NCBI GenBank assembly: GCA_965153455.1
Contig: OZ234493.1
Location: 13,878,213 to 13,942,212 of the forward strand
Reading direction: 5' to 3'
Length of the DNA: 64,000 bases
DNA from: Sphagnum compactum
Taxonomy: Eukaryota; Bryophyta; Sphagnopsida; Sphagnales
The notes beneath the pieces were generated by a model that saw nothing but the letters and a program-made list of their open reading frames with translations, ran no database searches and had not been told where the DNA came from. Shown in pieces: positions 1 to 12,235 of the stretch. Each line of letters begins with the position of its first letter. Positions within the stretch are counted from its first letter, which is position 1. The translations under genes and the position numbers were made by a program.

Positions 1-3000
1 CACATTTATATGTCAACACATGGCATCTTGTGAAGTGTCAAATTAATGTTCGAATTACCCATGGATGTACATGTTGCCAAAAAAGGGTTCATCGAAAAAT
101 TATTAACATGTCAAGATGAAGGAAATATGTAATTTGGGGTGGGGACTTTGAATGTAATACATAATTTGAAGATGGGGTCTTTGAGTGGTCACCATGTACA
201 TTTGAAGATAAAATATGACATAATTAAATTATGAAATGACCAATCTTTTAAAAATTGAACATAATTAATCCATGTAATGACTTGAGTTTTAAAAGTTGAA
301 CATATGTAATTTGTGTGGTGATTCATTTGATGATGTTGAGTCATTGGATTAACATTGGCAATTTGAAATTAAATTATTTATATTTGATAAAGATAGAATA
401 TTAATTAATAATTTAAGGTTGGGTGATTCACACTTGATGAGTCATGTGATGAATGCTTAAGTTAATTAATTTAGATGAAAATATAATTTTTGGATGATAC
501 ATTTGAAAGTTGATTGTTAACTTCCATTTATTATTAAAAAAATACTTAGGATTGTGATGAACAACAATTTGAAAGGTTGATGTATAAATAAATATTAATT
601 TTGATAAAACCATAATAAATTTAGAGTTTTTATATTAAAAATTTGAAGACTTGAAAAAGGAATTCATGAATAGGTTGAAAGGATGTAACATGCATCCTTG
701 TGTTTATTAATTTATCACATTTTTTTATTGTTTTGTTAATGAGAATTAAATTCAAGATTCATTAGTTTGGATAAAATGAACATATTACTTCATTCGGGTA
801 TATAATAATGTTGGGGTAGTTATCAAAATAAACCATAATTTTTAGTTTGAAAACCATTGAATAAAACCCAAAGGTGATAATTGGATTAAAAACTATTCAC
901 CATGGTTTTCACTAAAGTGAAAATTGCCCTCTGGAGAAAATTTGACATTTTTTAAAATTCAAAAATCTAAAAATTGCTTATAATAAAAAATATATCCAAG
1001 GATGGTTTCAAACAAAAGGGGTAGGTCTACCCCTTGGGTTCCTTTGTACTCCTAAATGAAAATAAAGTTAAAATGAATAATAGCTTGGACTGTTACATTT
1101 AAAAAAAATTAGATTGTAAATGAACTTAGAATCTAAAATCATATTGAACATTAATATTGTCAATTTTTTAATTATCCATTTTACAATAAACTTTAATGAT
1201 AATCGTACTTCATTTTTTGGATAAGTTCTAAGAAAGATAGACGCATAATGAACTTTTCAAATGATGACACTACATCTATCGTGTAAATAAAGTAAAAAAT
1301 GTGAATTCAAAAACATGTCATAGTAGTATCAAAATAAAAATTAAAAAATAGTTCATCATTGAATGAAAAATTTAAGAATGAAATGCATTGAAACCTTCTT
1401 AAGACAAGATATTTTCATTTAAAACATTTAAAATGTTGTTGTGACTTTTGTGATTTTAAATCATTTTTTCCATTTCATATTGAAATATTTAAGCTTCACA
1501 TGAAATTTTTTATCAATTACATGTCTAGGGATATTTATAAGGTGACCTACCAATATTTGTGAAAAAAAACATAAGTGATGATTATAGGATTTATAGTTTG
1601 ATAATTAGTACAATTGCAAGAATTGTAGCTAATGTAAAAATGTGAAGTTTTCAAAATGTCAAAAGTGAGCCACGTAACCATGTTTTTACCCTCCTTCCTA
1701 ATAAATAATCCCATATGCAATATATTGGTTATAATTTTAAGAGTTCCTTAAATAATGTCGATAATTAAGTCCAAATTTACATGGGGATGCTTGCCACCTT
1801 AGTTCCATAAGTAAATTGAAAAAAAATCATTAACCTAAAAAATCTAGATAGTCTAAATGGAAAGGCATCTAATCTCAAATTTAAAAGGTCAATACATGTG
1901 GAGACCAACTTTGAGATAGTAAAAAATTTTAAAAACTAAAAATTTGTCCTAGAAAGAGAATTTGTCCCAAAAAAGAAAGCATGCCTAGATTTTTCCCTTC
2001 AAGGCAAAGCCAACAAAGAGTGATAGGATGCTTGAAAAGGCAATGTGACATTTAATTTGAATTTTTTCCTTTTAAAAAAATATTTGAAAATTTAATTGTG
2101 ATAATTGTGTGGGAAACATAAATGAAAACTAATAATCATCACCTTTGTGAGAATCGCCAGTGAAAACCCAACTTAGATTTTTCTTTTGAAGATTTAAAAA
2201 ACCCTAGTTGGTTTTCTTAAGTAAAAAAATTGAAGGAACCAAGGCGGTTCTTTAAAGTTCTAAGAACCAAAATTAATTGTTCTCAAGAAAATGAAACAAC
2301 TACCTAACATTAGTATGCAACAAATTACATATCATCAATTCATGAAACTCATTTGTGTTTAAAAAGCCAATTGTCACCACTGCACAACATGTGTATGATT
2401 ACAAAAGATTAATGAAAATATTCCAAATATTCAATTTGGCACCATTGGTTTCTATGTTGTCACATGGTGTTAATGAAATGAATTCAATATTTGTAGTTGT
2501 CAATTATAAAAGTACAAGTAAAGTTGAAATGAACTACAATGCAAATATTACTAGAATAATCAAAACCTAGTTGAAAAAGAATTGGCAAGAATGTTAAGAC
2601 TAAATAATTTGAAAAAAAGTTAAATGACAATCGACATTTGCCATGCACATCTAACTAAAAAAGTTGAGAGCTAATAATGCTAAAATTTGCAAATAATCCT
2701 AATCAATTATTACAAAGTTATCAACTAGGATTGCAAAGCCAAAGATGTCCATTTGATGGACAATGCAAATTTTACAAGTCTAAACATAGTCCAAAAACTA
2801 ACCAATGCATCAATTACCTATAGCCCACATGTGTCCCAACCTACCTCAATTGTTGTGCTTATCTAAGAATAATGAACTTACACTTTCACAAAACACAAAA
2901 TGGTTGTCATGCTTCCATCTAAAGGCATTCCTAATGACTTATTCTAAGTATGATGTACTCATGGTCCCATCAATTCTAAAATATTATAGATGATAGCATC

Positions 3001-3820
3001 ATGGTAAAAATAAATTCCATAATTTCCATATTTTCTTCCCATCACCACCATTTGTGTCTAATAATTAGGACTGAATAATGTCATTTTGCTTCCTTTTTAT
3101 CCAATTTTTGTGTCCAACATCATGTACTACAATATGAAATGCAAAGTCTTGTAGCATAAATATTAAGTTTTCCTCCTATGTCGATGTTGTAACTTCATGA
3201 AAAAGAAGGGGAAATGAAACATACTAAAGAAATTGCTGCATACTCAAAAAGGAGAAAAAAAAGAAAAAAGAATGGAGGCAATTGAATGGCACCTATAATA
3301 ATGACTTTCATGTGTTGAATGTGATGACTTGTTAGATGCATCTTTTCTTGCATAAATGTAAGTACGAGTGTGAAAAAAGACACCATTGCTTGGAGTAACA
3401 AAGAAATGGAAAAACAAACACTACTTGGAGGAAGAAAGTAAAAGTGTAGGAAAGAAAAACTACTTAAAAATAATAGGAGTGTAGAAAAATAACACTTACT
3501 CAGAATAACAAAGAAACCTTGGACTATAGGTCTACTAGAAGAGGGATTTGCAAAAATAGAAATGAAAAAAAAGTTTGAGCACAAAGAGAAGAACATAGGG
3601 AAGATGGATTCATTTTGTCAAAATTTTATAGTTTTGAAATGTGTTTGCATCACCAATCCAAGGTCAACTATCATAGTTGAAATGTTGACACAATCACAAC
3701 CAATTTTCAAATATAATTCAAATTTTGAGTTTATTGCCAACACATTGCTATTAATATCAAATATTTCATTCATCCAATTTGGAAATCATTTCCTTAAATA
3801 TGATTGAAGATTAGCAACAT
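1..3820. other. AT-rich intergenic DNA, no gene recognised
   Basis: I see no coding region that I can support in this stretch. Open frames are short, start in AT-rich sequence and resemble no family I know. One small perfect hairpin sits at 1016-1035, with 9-bp arms (aaggggtag / ctacccctt) around a 2-bp loop. The 2355-2993 interval has two short plus-strand open frames separated by many stops, which could be a decayed element but cannot be identified. 3230-3560 is purine-rich on the plus strand and gives artefactual open frames. Confidence 0.5.
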
Positions 3821-3831
3821 ATACTAACCAT

Positions 3832-3925
3832 ATACATGCATCTATTTACCTACTAACCACCTATTATCATACTTACCCTAGGTATCTACATACGAAATAC
3901 AAGATTGGTTACCAAGGTGAAACTC
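3832..3925. repeat. left arm of a diverged inverted repeat
   Basis: This segment (tacatgcatct..., ending near ggttaccaaggtg) reappears in reverse complement at about 4925-5033, with roughly three quarters of positions agreeing by eye and several gaps. A further partial, same-orientation copy lies at about 4040-4130. The arms enclose about 1 kb that includes a small minus-strand ORF (4319-4618). The structure could be an old terminal-inverted-repeat element or a rearranged tandem repeat. No target duplication was identified. Confidence 0.5.
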
Positions 3926-4318
3926 ACCATTAACTCAATTCAGGTTCATCCACGATTGAATTGTAACAAGCTTTCAATGCATAATTGATCTTAATGTTTA
4001 TTTTTACTACTTGATTAATTATGCTTATTTTTCCTTACCTAGTAATCACCTATTATCCTATCTACCCTCCCTACTTACAAACTTGAGTTCTCTTTTATAG
4101 GATAGGTTATCAAGGTGGTTTACTACCTACCTACCAATAACCCATGACTAGTTCATATTCATGTACTAACCATTTACATGCATCTACTTACCTAGAACCC
4201 ACCTATTATCTTAGACATACAAACAAGATAATTGGAGCAACCTGCAAGACAAGATAAAAGAGGGTTGTATCTAGCATACAACATGCTTAGCCTTTCCATT
4301 AGTACTTGTTCATTATAA

Positions 4319-4618
4319 TCACGCGATATAAAGGTCGACATGTCTCCATGACTTCACCAATTTGGATGCCAACAACTCTAAATGGAGCAAAAGTCCACTA
4401 CTGTGTTCATCTCCTGGCTTTTGTGTCACTTGTAGCACACATCGCAATATTGCATCTTCCATGTCGGCCTTGTTTCTAATTTGCCTAAAATTGAGCCATA
4501 TTTCCTTCAGAACCCACCCATTGTTTTGCAACCTAAAGAATGATTTATGACATTGTTTAGAACACTTCAGGAATTGATCTAGATCAAGAATTGATCTAGA
4601 TGTAAATCCATCTTTCAA
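4319..4618 (-). CDS. hypothetical ORF, possible captured gene fragment
   Basis: I do not recognise this 99-residue open frame. It is richer in GC than the DNA around it and has ordinary mixed amino-acid composition (for example WVLKEIWLNFRQIRNKADME), unlike the low-complexity open frames common elsewhere in the window. The same frame appears to remain open further upstream, to about 4650. It has no signal peptide, membrane segment or recognisable catalytic motif. It sits between two diverged inverted-repeat arms, which would fit a host gene fragment carried by a transposon, but that is inference. It could equally be an exon of an old gene. Confidence that it encodes a protein today is low. 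Confidence 0.25.
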   Translation of the reverse strand: MKDGFTSRSILDLDQFLKCSKQCHKSFFRLQNNGWVLKEIWLNFRQIRNKADMEDAILRCVLQVTQKPGDEHSSGLLLHLELLASKLVKSWRHVDLYIA

Positions 4619-4924
4619 AACTTTGCAAAACTCTTCAATAGTGATGCTAGGAGGAAAAGGGTTTTTCTTATTTTACTAATTACATCTTGATTGCATGTTG
4701 TCCTCAACTTCATTTCAACTATAGAATTATATTTATTTTCCAAAAATTTCACGTGAATAATTAATTAGACCTACCAAATAAGTTGAATTGTTTACTAAGT
4801 GTATGATGTTGGCCATTGAGTAGAGTTGAACTTCAAAACATTTTTTATTCTAAAAATAAATTCAATTGAACTATAGTCTAGACGTTAGAGGGTTGTTCTA
4901 GGTAAGTAGTAAAACTAGACATTA

Positions 4925-5033
4925 GGCTAATGTTGCACCTTGGTAACCTATCCTTTATAGGATAGATCTTGTATGTAGGTATGTAGGGTAAGGTAGAATA
5001 ATATGAGACTACTAGGTAAGTAGATGCATGTAC
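4925..5033. repeat. right arm of a diverged inverted repeat
   Basis: In reverse complement this matches about 3832-3925, sharing the blocks tacatgcatcta, ttaccta, acatac and ggttaccaaggtg. With the left arm it frames about 1 kb of unrelated sequence. Confidence 0.5.
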
Positions 5034-5870
5034 ATGATAAGTATGTAATATAGCCTAACGGTTTGTAAGTAGGTAGGTAATAAAAACTTGTTTTTAATTT
5101 TGTTTGAGTCGCACTTGTCTTCTTGGCAGTGGAGTTCATGAGTGCGAATTTTGTCATGGGGAGTGAAACTGCTAGGCCCTTGGTGAAAATTTTCTACAAA
5201 CAGCCTAAGACTGTCCTGGTCCATTGCTACAACGCCCATGTGCATTAATCCTAAGCAGAGCGTAAGCAAAATCATGAAGTAATCATTTGTAGACCATGAG
5301 TCGGTGATGGATGTGTAGATCTTGAGGTAACAACCTTTCTAGCTGCAGTGACACCTTCCACCTTCTATTTCAGTCCCTTATGCCTACTAAAGGGGTACCT
5401 CATGTCTAGTTGTAAGTGCCTCTGCACGTAGAGGAGGCATTATCATTGAATACAAGGTGCCCACCTCTAACACTAGAAACAAACAGCTTGAAATTTACAT
5501 AACAAAGAGCAAGCCCTGTACAGCAGACTCTGCTGAGTAAACAGTAAACCCTCAATGGGTGAACCTTATAGGAGCTTAATTGACAGGAATCAGCACTTGC
5601 TAACCTTTTACCACTTTCATTGACAGGATACAATGTGCAAATGGTAAACCCTTCATGTATCAAATCTTTTGACAAATACAAGAGGAATTTCGACTATGTC
5701 AAGAAATAGATCACTACACAACTGAAAATTGATGAGGTTTTGGAATGCTTTGCAACATCTCTATGGAGTGCTTTGAGACGCTAAAATCCACTTTAAATGC
5801 ATCAGAAAGTTTTACAGCTTCCTAATCAGGAAAATGAAGACATGCTAACCAGAAATGTGCTACATGTATA
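5034..5870. other. region 3' of the eIF2B beta gene
   Basis: This stretch lies downstream of the eIF2B beta stop codon and is less AT-rich than the distal intergenic DNA. It probably includes the 3' untranslated region, whose end I cannot place. Minus-strand open frames at 5012-5275 and 5406-5681 have no recognisable similarity and no clear splice link to the eIF2B gene. Confidence 0.4.
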
Positions 5871-8800
5871 TTACAACACATAGTCTTCAGGACTATAGTA
5901 TTCTGCCACAAGCCTGTACACATATGATGGATTGTGGCCCCCGCTGCACAACACATTACAATAAGCATTAACAGGCATGAGACAATTTCTAGCCTTCGTT
6001 AAAGCAAGGCAAAAGAATCATATAGAACAGATGATGCTACGAGAGGGAGATACTTACGTGTCTGTTATAAAAAGGCTCACAAGCTCAGGTGGGACATAAT
6101 CAAAGGATGGATTGACAACATGTGTACGAGATCCACCAGGACTTCCATCCAAGCAATCTGAAAACTCCCCAAAATCGATGATTTCTGAAGGTGACTTCAA
6201 GTCATTGAGCAATGTGTCTGGATTATGTGGGTACTGTGGACAGAGCTGAGCCCCACAACATGCAGGTAACCACATGAAGTCAGTGGTAACCCACTGAACA
6301 TGGTTTCTTATTCTAGCAATCAGATCATGTAACAGTCATGCATAAACCTTACATAGTCGCCAAAACCCCACTCCTCAAACATGACTGTACTTAGGCAAAT
6401 CACTTACATATGAACCCATCTGGCTACACATTTTCTGGCTAAATAGCTGACAATTCTATGCTTCCAATTAGACTGCAGATTTTGTTCCTGAAATTCATTA
6501 AATTGATGGAGACCAGAGTAGGGTGTGTACCTTGTGCACTCCAGCAAGCACCACAAATGGTACTGCATGTCGTCGGGCTGCGAGTGCAACCATGTGTAGG
6601 CCTACTGGTGCTACAACGCCCCCATTTGCCATCACTGCATGTGCCCCTACTATTACCTTTCCACCCATGTCCAAACATAACTTATATCAACACAAGGATT
6701 TGATGAGTGGAATGAAAAACTATTATAAAAAGCTATAAATGGTACAATTTACATTCCACAAAGTTTTTTGGCATAAAGAACATAGGGCTTCTCAAAATTG
6801 GTTGCCTTTCCCAAACCAGAGAGTGGAGACACTGTAAATGCACAACAAGAAGAACTATCATCAGTTTTCAAAAGGCTTAGGCAGATATCACCTACCATAT
6901 TTACACGGGAAATCATTGCAAAGACAGCGGAATCAGTGATGACAGTTGTTTGTAGATCTACATCTGCCAGCTCCCTAGCCAACATGTGCCCTTGATACCT
7001 AAAATTAAGATAAATTTTGATGTAAGCAATGGTGCATTCAAGAGAATGTTTGGTTTGCATATGAAGCATACTCTCTAGACCAATATGGACAAGTAGAAAA
7101 AAATTCTGAAGATAAAAACCTTAGAATGGTCACAAGAAAATTTGAAACTTTCAGGCAATCTAGCAGTTTGACAAGCCAGTCTAGGAACTGAAAAGCCTCC
7201 AGAAGTGCATCAGCAATTCTACTGTAACTAAAGCTGTCAATAGGATTGTGTATAACAAGAGAAAGTAATCCTGGGTCATATACTAATGATGTAAGGTGGA
7301 TCTCACTAGCATGAATATATGCAATAATGAGTGATGAACCAGGAATACTGCCACCAGCACCGTACACTTGACTGTCCCCATGATCCTTCAGCATGCAAAT
7401 TTCTTACCTTGGTGCACCTTCTGCAATCACCACCTGAAATGACCTCTTCTTCTTAGCCTCCTTCAGAAACTCCCGCAAAGTGACTGACCGACCAAGTGTC
7501 AAAATTACTTCACTGCACAAACCTTGTCAAAACCTTGTCAAAAAATCTCACCATGAACTGCAATGATAGCGACACCTCTGTTTTTTTTTTTACACAGACC
7601 CAGATGTGGACATGAAAGATTTCTGTTCAGCATGAGAGTTCCAACATGAATTTGATTTTAAGAACAGAATAATGCAGGGTGAGATCATATCACAACCCCC
7701 CAGAACCAATTGGCAGAGAAGTGAAAGGCATAGATAACTCTGAAGGATTGCTCTTCAGCATCAATATGCAATATTCCTGTTGTACACCAATATGCAATGG
7801 CTGTACAACAGGAATTGCAAATAGCCAGAAATAAGGATAAGCCCATTAATTCCCAACTAAAGTCTCAAACCATCTCTTCATGACATTTTCTGCTCTGCCA
7901 ACCTAGTGCTCCAAGGAGTTATGAAAATGATTGCAAACCCTCAAATGAACAGAGTAGCTTGAAAACAGAGACATACTTCTGATGAATATGTTCCAGCGCT
8001 TGCTCAGCTACTTGAGAGTGACAGTTATCAATCTCCTGAAGAAGTTCAGTGATTGCCTCAATCACATTATGCTTCAACTTGCGGCTCATCAAGTTCCTAT
8101 CACCCGCTGAACCCATGCCCGTCTTTGAGATACCAGCTAATGTCAGCCAATTCACTCATCAGGCAGAAGGCGTCATCATCTGCCCACAATAAAATCTATA
8201 CACAAATGTTTTGATGGAAACAAGTAAACAACCACATGTTGTAAAGAAAGAGACATCAATCTCAGGGAGAAACAACAACAGGAAAACCAAAAGAAAAATT
8301 CCAATGAGTAACAGTGCAAAGGAACCTACAATGTTTTCAGCTAGCCCAGGTTACGAAACAATTCAACTTCTCTAGCTCAATGAAAATCAAAACCTAAGAC
8401 TTTAAAATCTTGTGTTAGTTTGAACAATGGGCTCAGTGCAATCTGTTTCTGTCACTATGAGAATACCAATGGGCTGCTGTGAGCACTTACATCGACTCCT
8501 TGCCTCTGACTCAGTGGCTGATGGCACTCGAGCAACCTGAGTTGCTGCTGTGCCTGGCACTGACTCCAGCAAGTTGTACAAGGAAGGTGCGCGCAAGGTG
8601 TTTCGAGTTGCAGCTGCCACAGAAACCGCAGACAAGGCTGATCGTCCTGCTGCATTCCCAAATTCATCTTCATCATCACTATCCAGTGTCGAATCCAGAA
8701 TTGAATCCGATGCCAAAGAGACATCTTCCTCGCGAATTATATGAAGTACCCTCCGTACTATGTTTCCCAGAGCCAATTCTGCAAACCAGACGACCAAAAT

Positions 8801-9424
8801 GGAGTCATTGAAACTGTTGCAAACTCATATCTCTCTTTGAAAAAACCAATCAACTCAAAAAAGAAGAAAAGAAACTTTGCTTTTGAAGAGTGGAAGGGTA
8901 AAGAAAAGAGAGAAACCTATAGGGTTAGCTGCAATTATGCGAACACCAACAGCTTTAACAGCTTCAATTAGTGCTGCTGCCTGGCCAGAAGACGGAAGTC
9001 GCTGGTGGGATACCACTAGCCGCAGCAGCTCCGCTGTCAGCTTCGCACTACTCTGAGAACCGACCACTTGCCTGATCTCGTTCATCAATCCCCCGCAAAC
9101 TCTTTTCCATCAGCCAATAGACAAAGATTCTTTCTTTGTAATCTAATCCGGCTCCCATGACAAAAAAGGATCCAAAACCTATCAGGGAAAGAGAAATGGA
9201 AAAAGAAAGCACACGTCCTTCTCTGCGAGCCAAATCCTCAACACAAGACAATGCCTCCCAGGGAAGCTCAAGAAGTGCCGATGGATTGCACAAAACTGAT
9301 TTGAAATAAACGAAAGGATTTTCAAAACTATTGCCAAAAAACGGAGAGATATTATACACCTGCGCCGGATCTTAGTAACGAATTGGTCCACGGCGGCCTC
9401 ATAGCCAGACGTAGTGCCCACCAT
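5871..9424 (-). CDS. EIF2B2: translation initiation factor eIF2B, beta subunit
   Basis: This is the beta subunit of eIF2B, the guanine-nucleotide exchange factor that recharges eIF2 with GTP in the cytosol; beta belongs to the regulatory alpha/beta/delta subcomplex. Nine exons join in frame: 9424-9360, 9071-8917, 8778-8491, 8136-7977, 7512-7408, 6998-6896, 6656-6531, 6245-6058 and 5943-5871, all with GT-AG introns, giving 420 residues (plant orthologues are about 400). Family blocks appear in the expected order: ELALGNIVRRVLHIIREED, an acidic Asp/Glu/Ser linker, RKLKHNVIEAITELLQEID, FQVVIAEGAPRYQGHMLA, TTVITDSAVFAMISRVNMV, IVGAHAVMANGGVVAPVG, FDYVPPELVSLFITDT and GGHNPSYVYRLVAEYYSPED. The ATG at 9424 is the first in frame; an in-frame stop lies at 9475-9473 and only GTG lies between, so the upstream poly-Gly frame is 5' UTR. 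No lesion is seen. Identification is firm; exon 4's acceptor (ATTAG at 8137) is the least certain junction. Confidence 0.96.
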
Positions 9425-9427
9425 GGC

Positions 9428-9460
9428 TCCTCCTCCTCCTCCTCCTCCTCCTCCTCCTCC
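9428..9460. repeat. (TCC)n microsatellite in the eIF2B beta 5' UTR
   Basis: Eleven uninterrupted TCC triplets on the plus strand, which are GGA on the eIF2B sense strand, end just before the eIF2B beta ATG. The block is in frame with the CDS but is preceded by a stop and has no ATG, so it is most likely a purine-rich 5' leader rather than a poly-glycine N-terminus. Confidence 0.85.
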
Positions 9461-9694
9461 TGCTGACACTGACTACAGCTTCACGGAACCCTTTGAAAGC
9501 CGGCTGGTTCCTCAAGTCCGATTCCACAAGAACCTCCAAATTCTACCGCTACTTACCTCGGATGTACAAGAGCGAGAATCTTCTTCCACAATGCCAGAGC
9601 TCCAAACTTCTGTGGAACCAGAGCTTCGCGGGACGCACAGAACACGAGCTTCGAGCTTCGCACTTCGCGCGGGTTGCGATGAAACCCTAGCGTC

Positions 9695-9710
9695 AAACCC
9701 TAACCCTAAA
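9695..9710 (-). promoter_or_regulatory. telo-box upstream of eIF2B beta
   Basis: The motif aaaccctaaccctaaa lies about 270 bp upstream of the eIF2B beta start, in GC- and CpG-richer DNA than its surroundings. Telo-boxes (AAACCCTAA) are well known in plant promoters of translation and ribosome genes, which fits this gene. The transcription start itself cannot be seen. Confidence 0.6.
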
Positions 9711-10088
9711 TCCGCATCTTGGAAGTCTCGTGCGCAACGAGCTTGAGTGGGATAATTTAAAGTCCCTTTTTACACTTGAGACCGCTCGAGAGGACTCTTT
9801 ACAAGCATCGAGTAGTGGCAATTACCTTAATTGATGCCCCAAAAAGGTTCAAACCAAAAGAGGCCTTTTCACACTATGTCATGCCAATGGCCTGCATATG
9901 ATATTGCTACTATCATTTCAACACCTAATTGCTAAGTGGTAGAAAAAGGCTTAATTTTTTTTTCGAGGAAAATATGGAGGTAAAATACTCAAACCATTTT
10001 TAAAAGATTGTATGAGGGAAAAACTACTACACATGTGTTTTCTTTAATATAAAACATCAAATTCATTTCATGTGTTAATTATATTATG

Positions 10089-10092
10089 TATG

Positions 10093-10125
<33 letters not shown>
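10089..10125. repeat. (TA)n microsatellite
   Basis: An alternating T/A run with a few G or C interruptions at its ends. Confidence 0.9.
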
Positions 10126-10131
<6 letters not shown>

Positions 10132-11489
10132 GGCATTTAGTTTAGTGTGAAGATAGTTTTAACTTTTTTTGTGTTTTGGTCTTGAATTGTTGTGGTAACA
10201 AGCTCAGTTTATTTTGATTTGTCTACATGTTATGTTTTCATTGAGCTTTAACTTTGTTAGTTTTGAGGGTTTCTACTTGTAATTGAATTGAGCAATTCGT
10301 TTTCTAAGGCTTGGAAGGCTTTGTGGAATCACATTAGTGGAGAGTTAAAGGAGTGGGGGATTAGAAGGGGGTCATACCAATTGGAGCACGTATAACTTAG
10401 TTTCACTTGAATTGTCTTAGATTATTCTAACTTTGACAATGAGGTTTGATTGAGGATCTCAAGCTCATTGAATTAGGTTTTCGTTGCACAATCATTAGGG
10501 TTGCATTGTGAGATGAAACAATTGATAGACAATGAAGCTTGGATGACTTTTGACCTCCTATCCTTAATTTGTTAATTCTTTGATTGTTCATATGCATGGA
10601 GTCACACCACTATTTACACTCCTCCACAAAGTAATATGTTTGAAAATGTAAATTATTAGTATGATTCAATTATAATATTAGGAATGAAAAGTTGGCATTC
10701 CTTTTCCCATAAATTTGCTTTGCTTTAAGACCTTGTGTTGTTATTAGCCTTCTTGTAATTCCATACCTTTGTTTTGGACCTTCAATTGTTGTTTTGTCCA
10801 AAAATCATTTGCATTGTGTTATTTTCACTTCTTTTTTTTGTTAAAGACACTTAGTTCCCACTTCTTGGTTGTATTACTTTTGGTTTTCTTCATCCTTACA
10901 TAATTAATTTTGGAGTTGAGAACAAAATGTTCTCTTCCGAGGCATATTTTGGAAGACCACTCACCAACCCCATGCCATAGTTTAGTCCCTTTGCAACATG
11001 GGTTGTAAAGAAATCAAGACTCACCAATGTTCGGGTTTTATTTGAATGCGAAATGGTGAGGACAAGTGAATCTTTTGAAACTCCGGTTAATATTAAGCAT
11101 ACTTGGATACTTGACAAATTATTTTGTCATGCCCTTCTTGTAGTTGATCACACAGCAAGGAAACCTAAAAAAACATATTTGAGATTTTTTTTAAAATAAA
11201 AGAAAACCAACCTTTTTCCTACTTGTTAATTGATATTTAAACATATTATTTAAATGGATGGTAATTGTAGGATTTAGTAATTTCACAACATTTGTCATTC
11301 CATACGATTTCCAAACATGACATTCAAAAAAGATGGAAACTAGGAATTCTTACCAAATGATTATGATCAAGGCATAGATATTGGATGGTTTTTAGTAAGT
11401 GTATGATGATTGCATGATGGACTATTGGTGGTGATATAAATATGTCTTTAGAAAAGCAACCCTACTTCAAGCATAAGACCACACCATTG

Positions 11490-11630
11490 ACCAATGTATC
11501 CTAAACCCTAAACACTATATTGGTAGTGTATATTTATATTGGTCTAGGATTTAGGGTTTAGGGTATAAATATTGGTCTAGGGCTTAGAAGTTAGGACATA
11601 TTGATACCCAAACCCTAAACCCTACAGTAT
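11490..11630. repeat. inverted repeat containing plant telomere motifs
   Basis: The plus strand reads gaccaatgtatcctaaaccc near 11490, then gatttagggtttagggtata and attggtc near 11555-11575, which is its approximate reverse complement. A third copy with aaaccctaaaccct follows near 11610-11625. Each arm contains two CCCTAAA/TTTAGGG units, the plant-type telomere repeat, next to a shared attggtc motif, so the telomeric units seem to be part of a longer repeated unit rather than healed breaks. Confidence 0.6.
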
Positions 11631-12059
11631 ATTTATAATGCCTAGAAACATTTTGTTATTTAAAAAGTCACCCTGGCTTTAGGTCCTAGTTTGACCCTCT
11701 AATCCATGTTTCATCCCCAATTTGAGTGTAGCCATAAAGTGAACAAAATTGGTATTGTTCCATGAGACTTGGTATCACTTCAAAAAACTTGCAAGATCTT
11801 TTGTTCTGACAAGGCTTTGATTTAATCAAGAATATGAGCAGCAATGAAAGTGAAAGTGCAGCAAAGGCAACAAATCCAAAACTGGGGGTGAAACTTCATC
11901 AGGGACCAATTTAGTGAGGAACCTAATTTGGTCCCCTGTAATTCTTTTACTTTTATTTTCTGTGCACTGTTTTCATCCTCACTTCTCATTTCATCTCCAG
12001 TTTGGGGTACTTTACTGTGTTATGATTGTGTGGTGATCAATCCCATCATAAAGTTGAGG

Positions 12060-12235
12060 GGATGTATGTGACAACATGTTGAGAAACACATTGGGAACTT
12101 GGGAACCTGTTGAAAAACCATGAGGAATTTCATGGGAACACATTGGGAACGGCCACTCTCCCCCAAAAATCAAAAAAAGAACCCAGGTCCCTTGAGTGCA
12201 TGCTGCCGCAGCTCATTCATTGGCTGGAAGATTTT
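12060..12235 (+). repeat. dispersed repeat, copy 1 (complement at 22640-22870)
   Basis: The blocks acaacatgttgagaaacaca, ttgggaac and gagtgcatgctgccgcagct, followed by cattggctg, reappear with gaps and substitutions in reverse complement at 22640-22870. The family is unclassified; the rhythm of gaacacattgggaac motifs suggests a non-coding transposon part such as an LTR. Confidence 0.55.

Noticed and set aside
3195-3596. 133-residue Phe/Ser-rich minus-strand ORF
   Set aside because: Purine-rich low-complexity sequence on the opposite strand explains it; no motif or splice context.
9425-9469. Poly-glycine N-terminal extension of eIF2B beta
   Set aside because: It would need a GTG start; an in-frame stop lies just upstream and ATG 9424 fits orthologue length.
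9414-9746. Plus-strand ORF with a poly-proline run
   Set aside because: It lies antisense to the eIF2B beta leader and promoter, and the Pro run is the TCC microsatellite; there is no family similarity.
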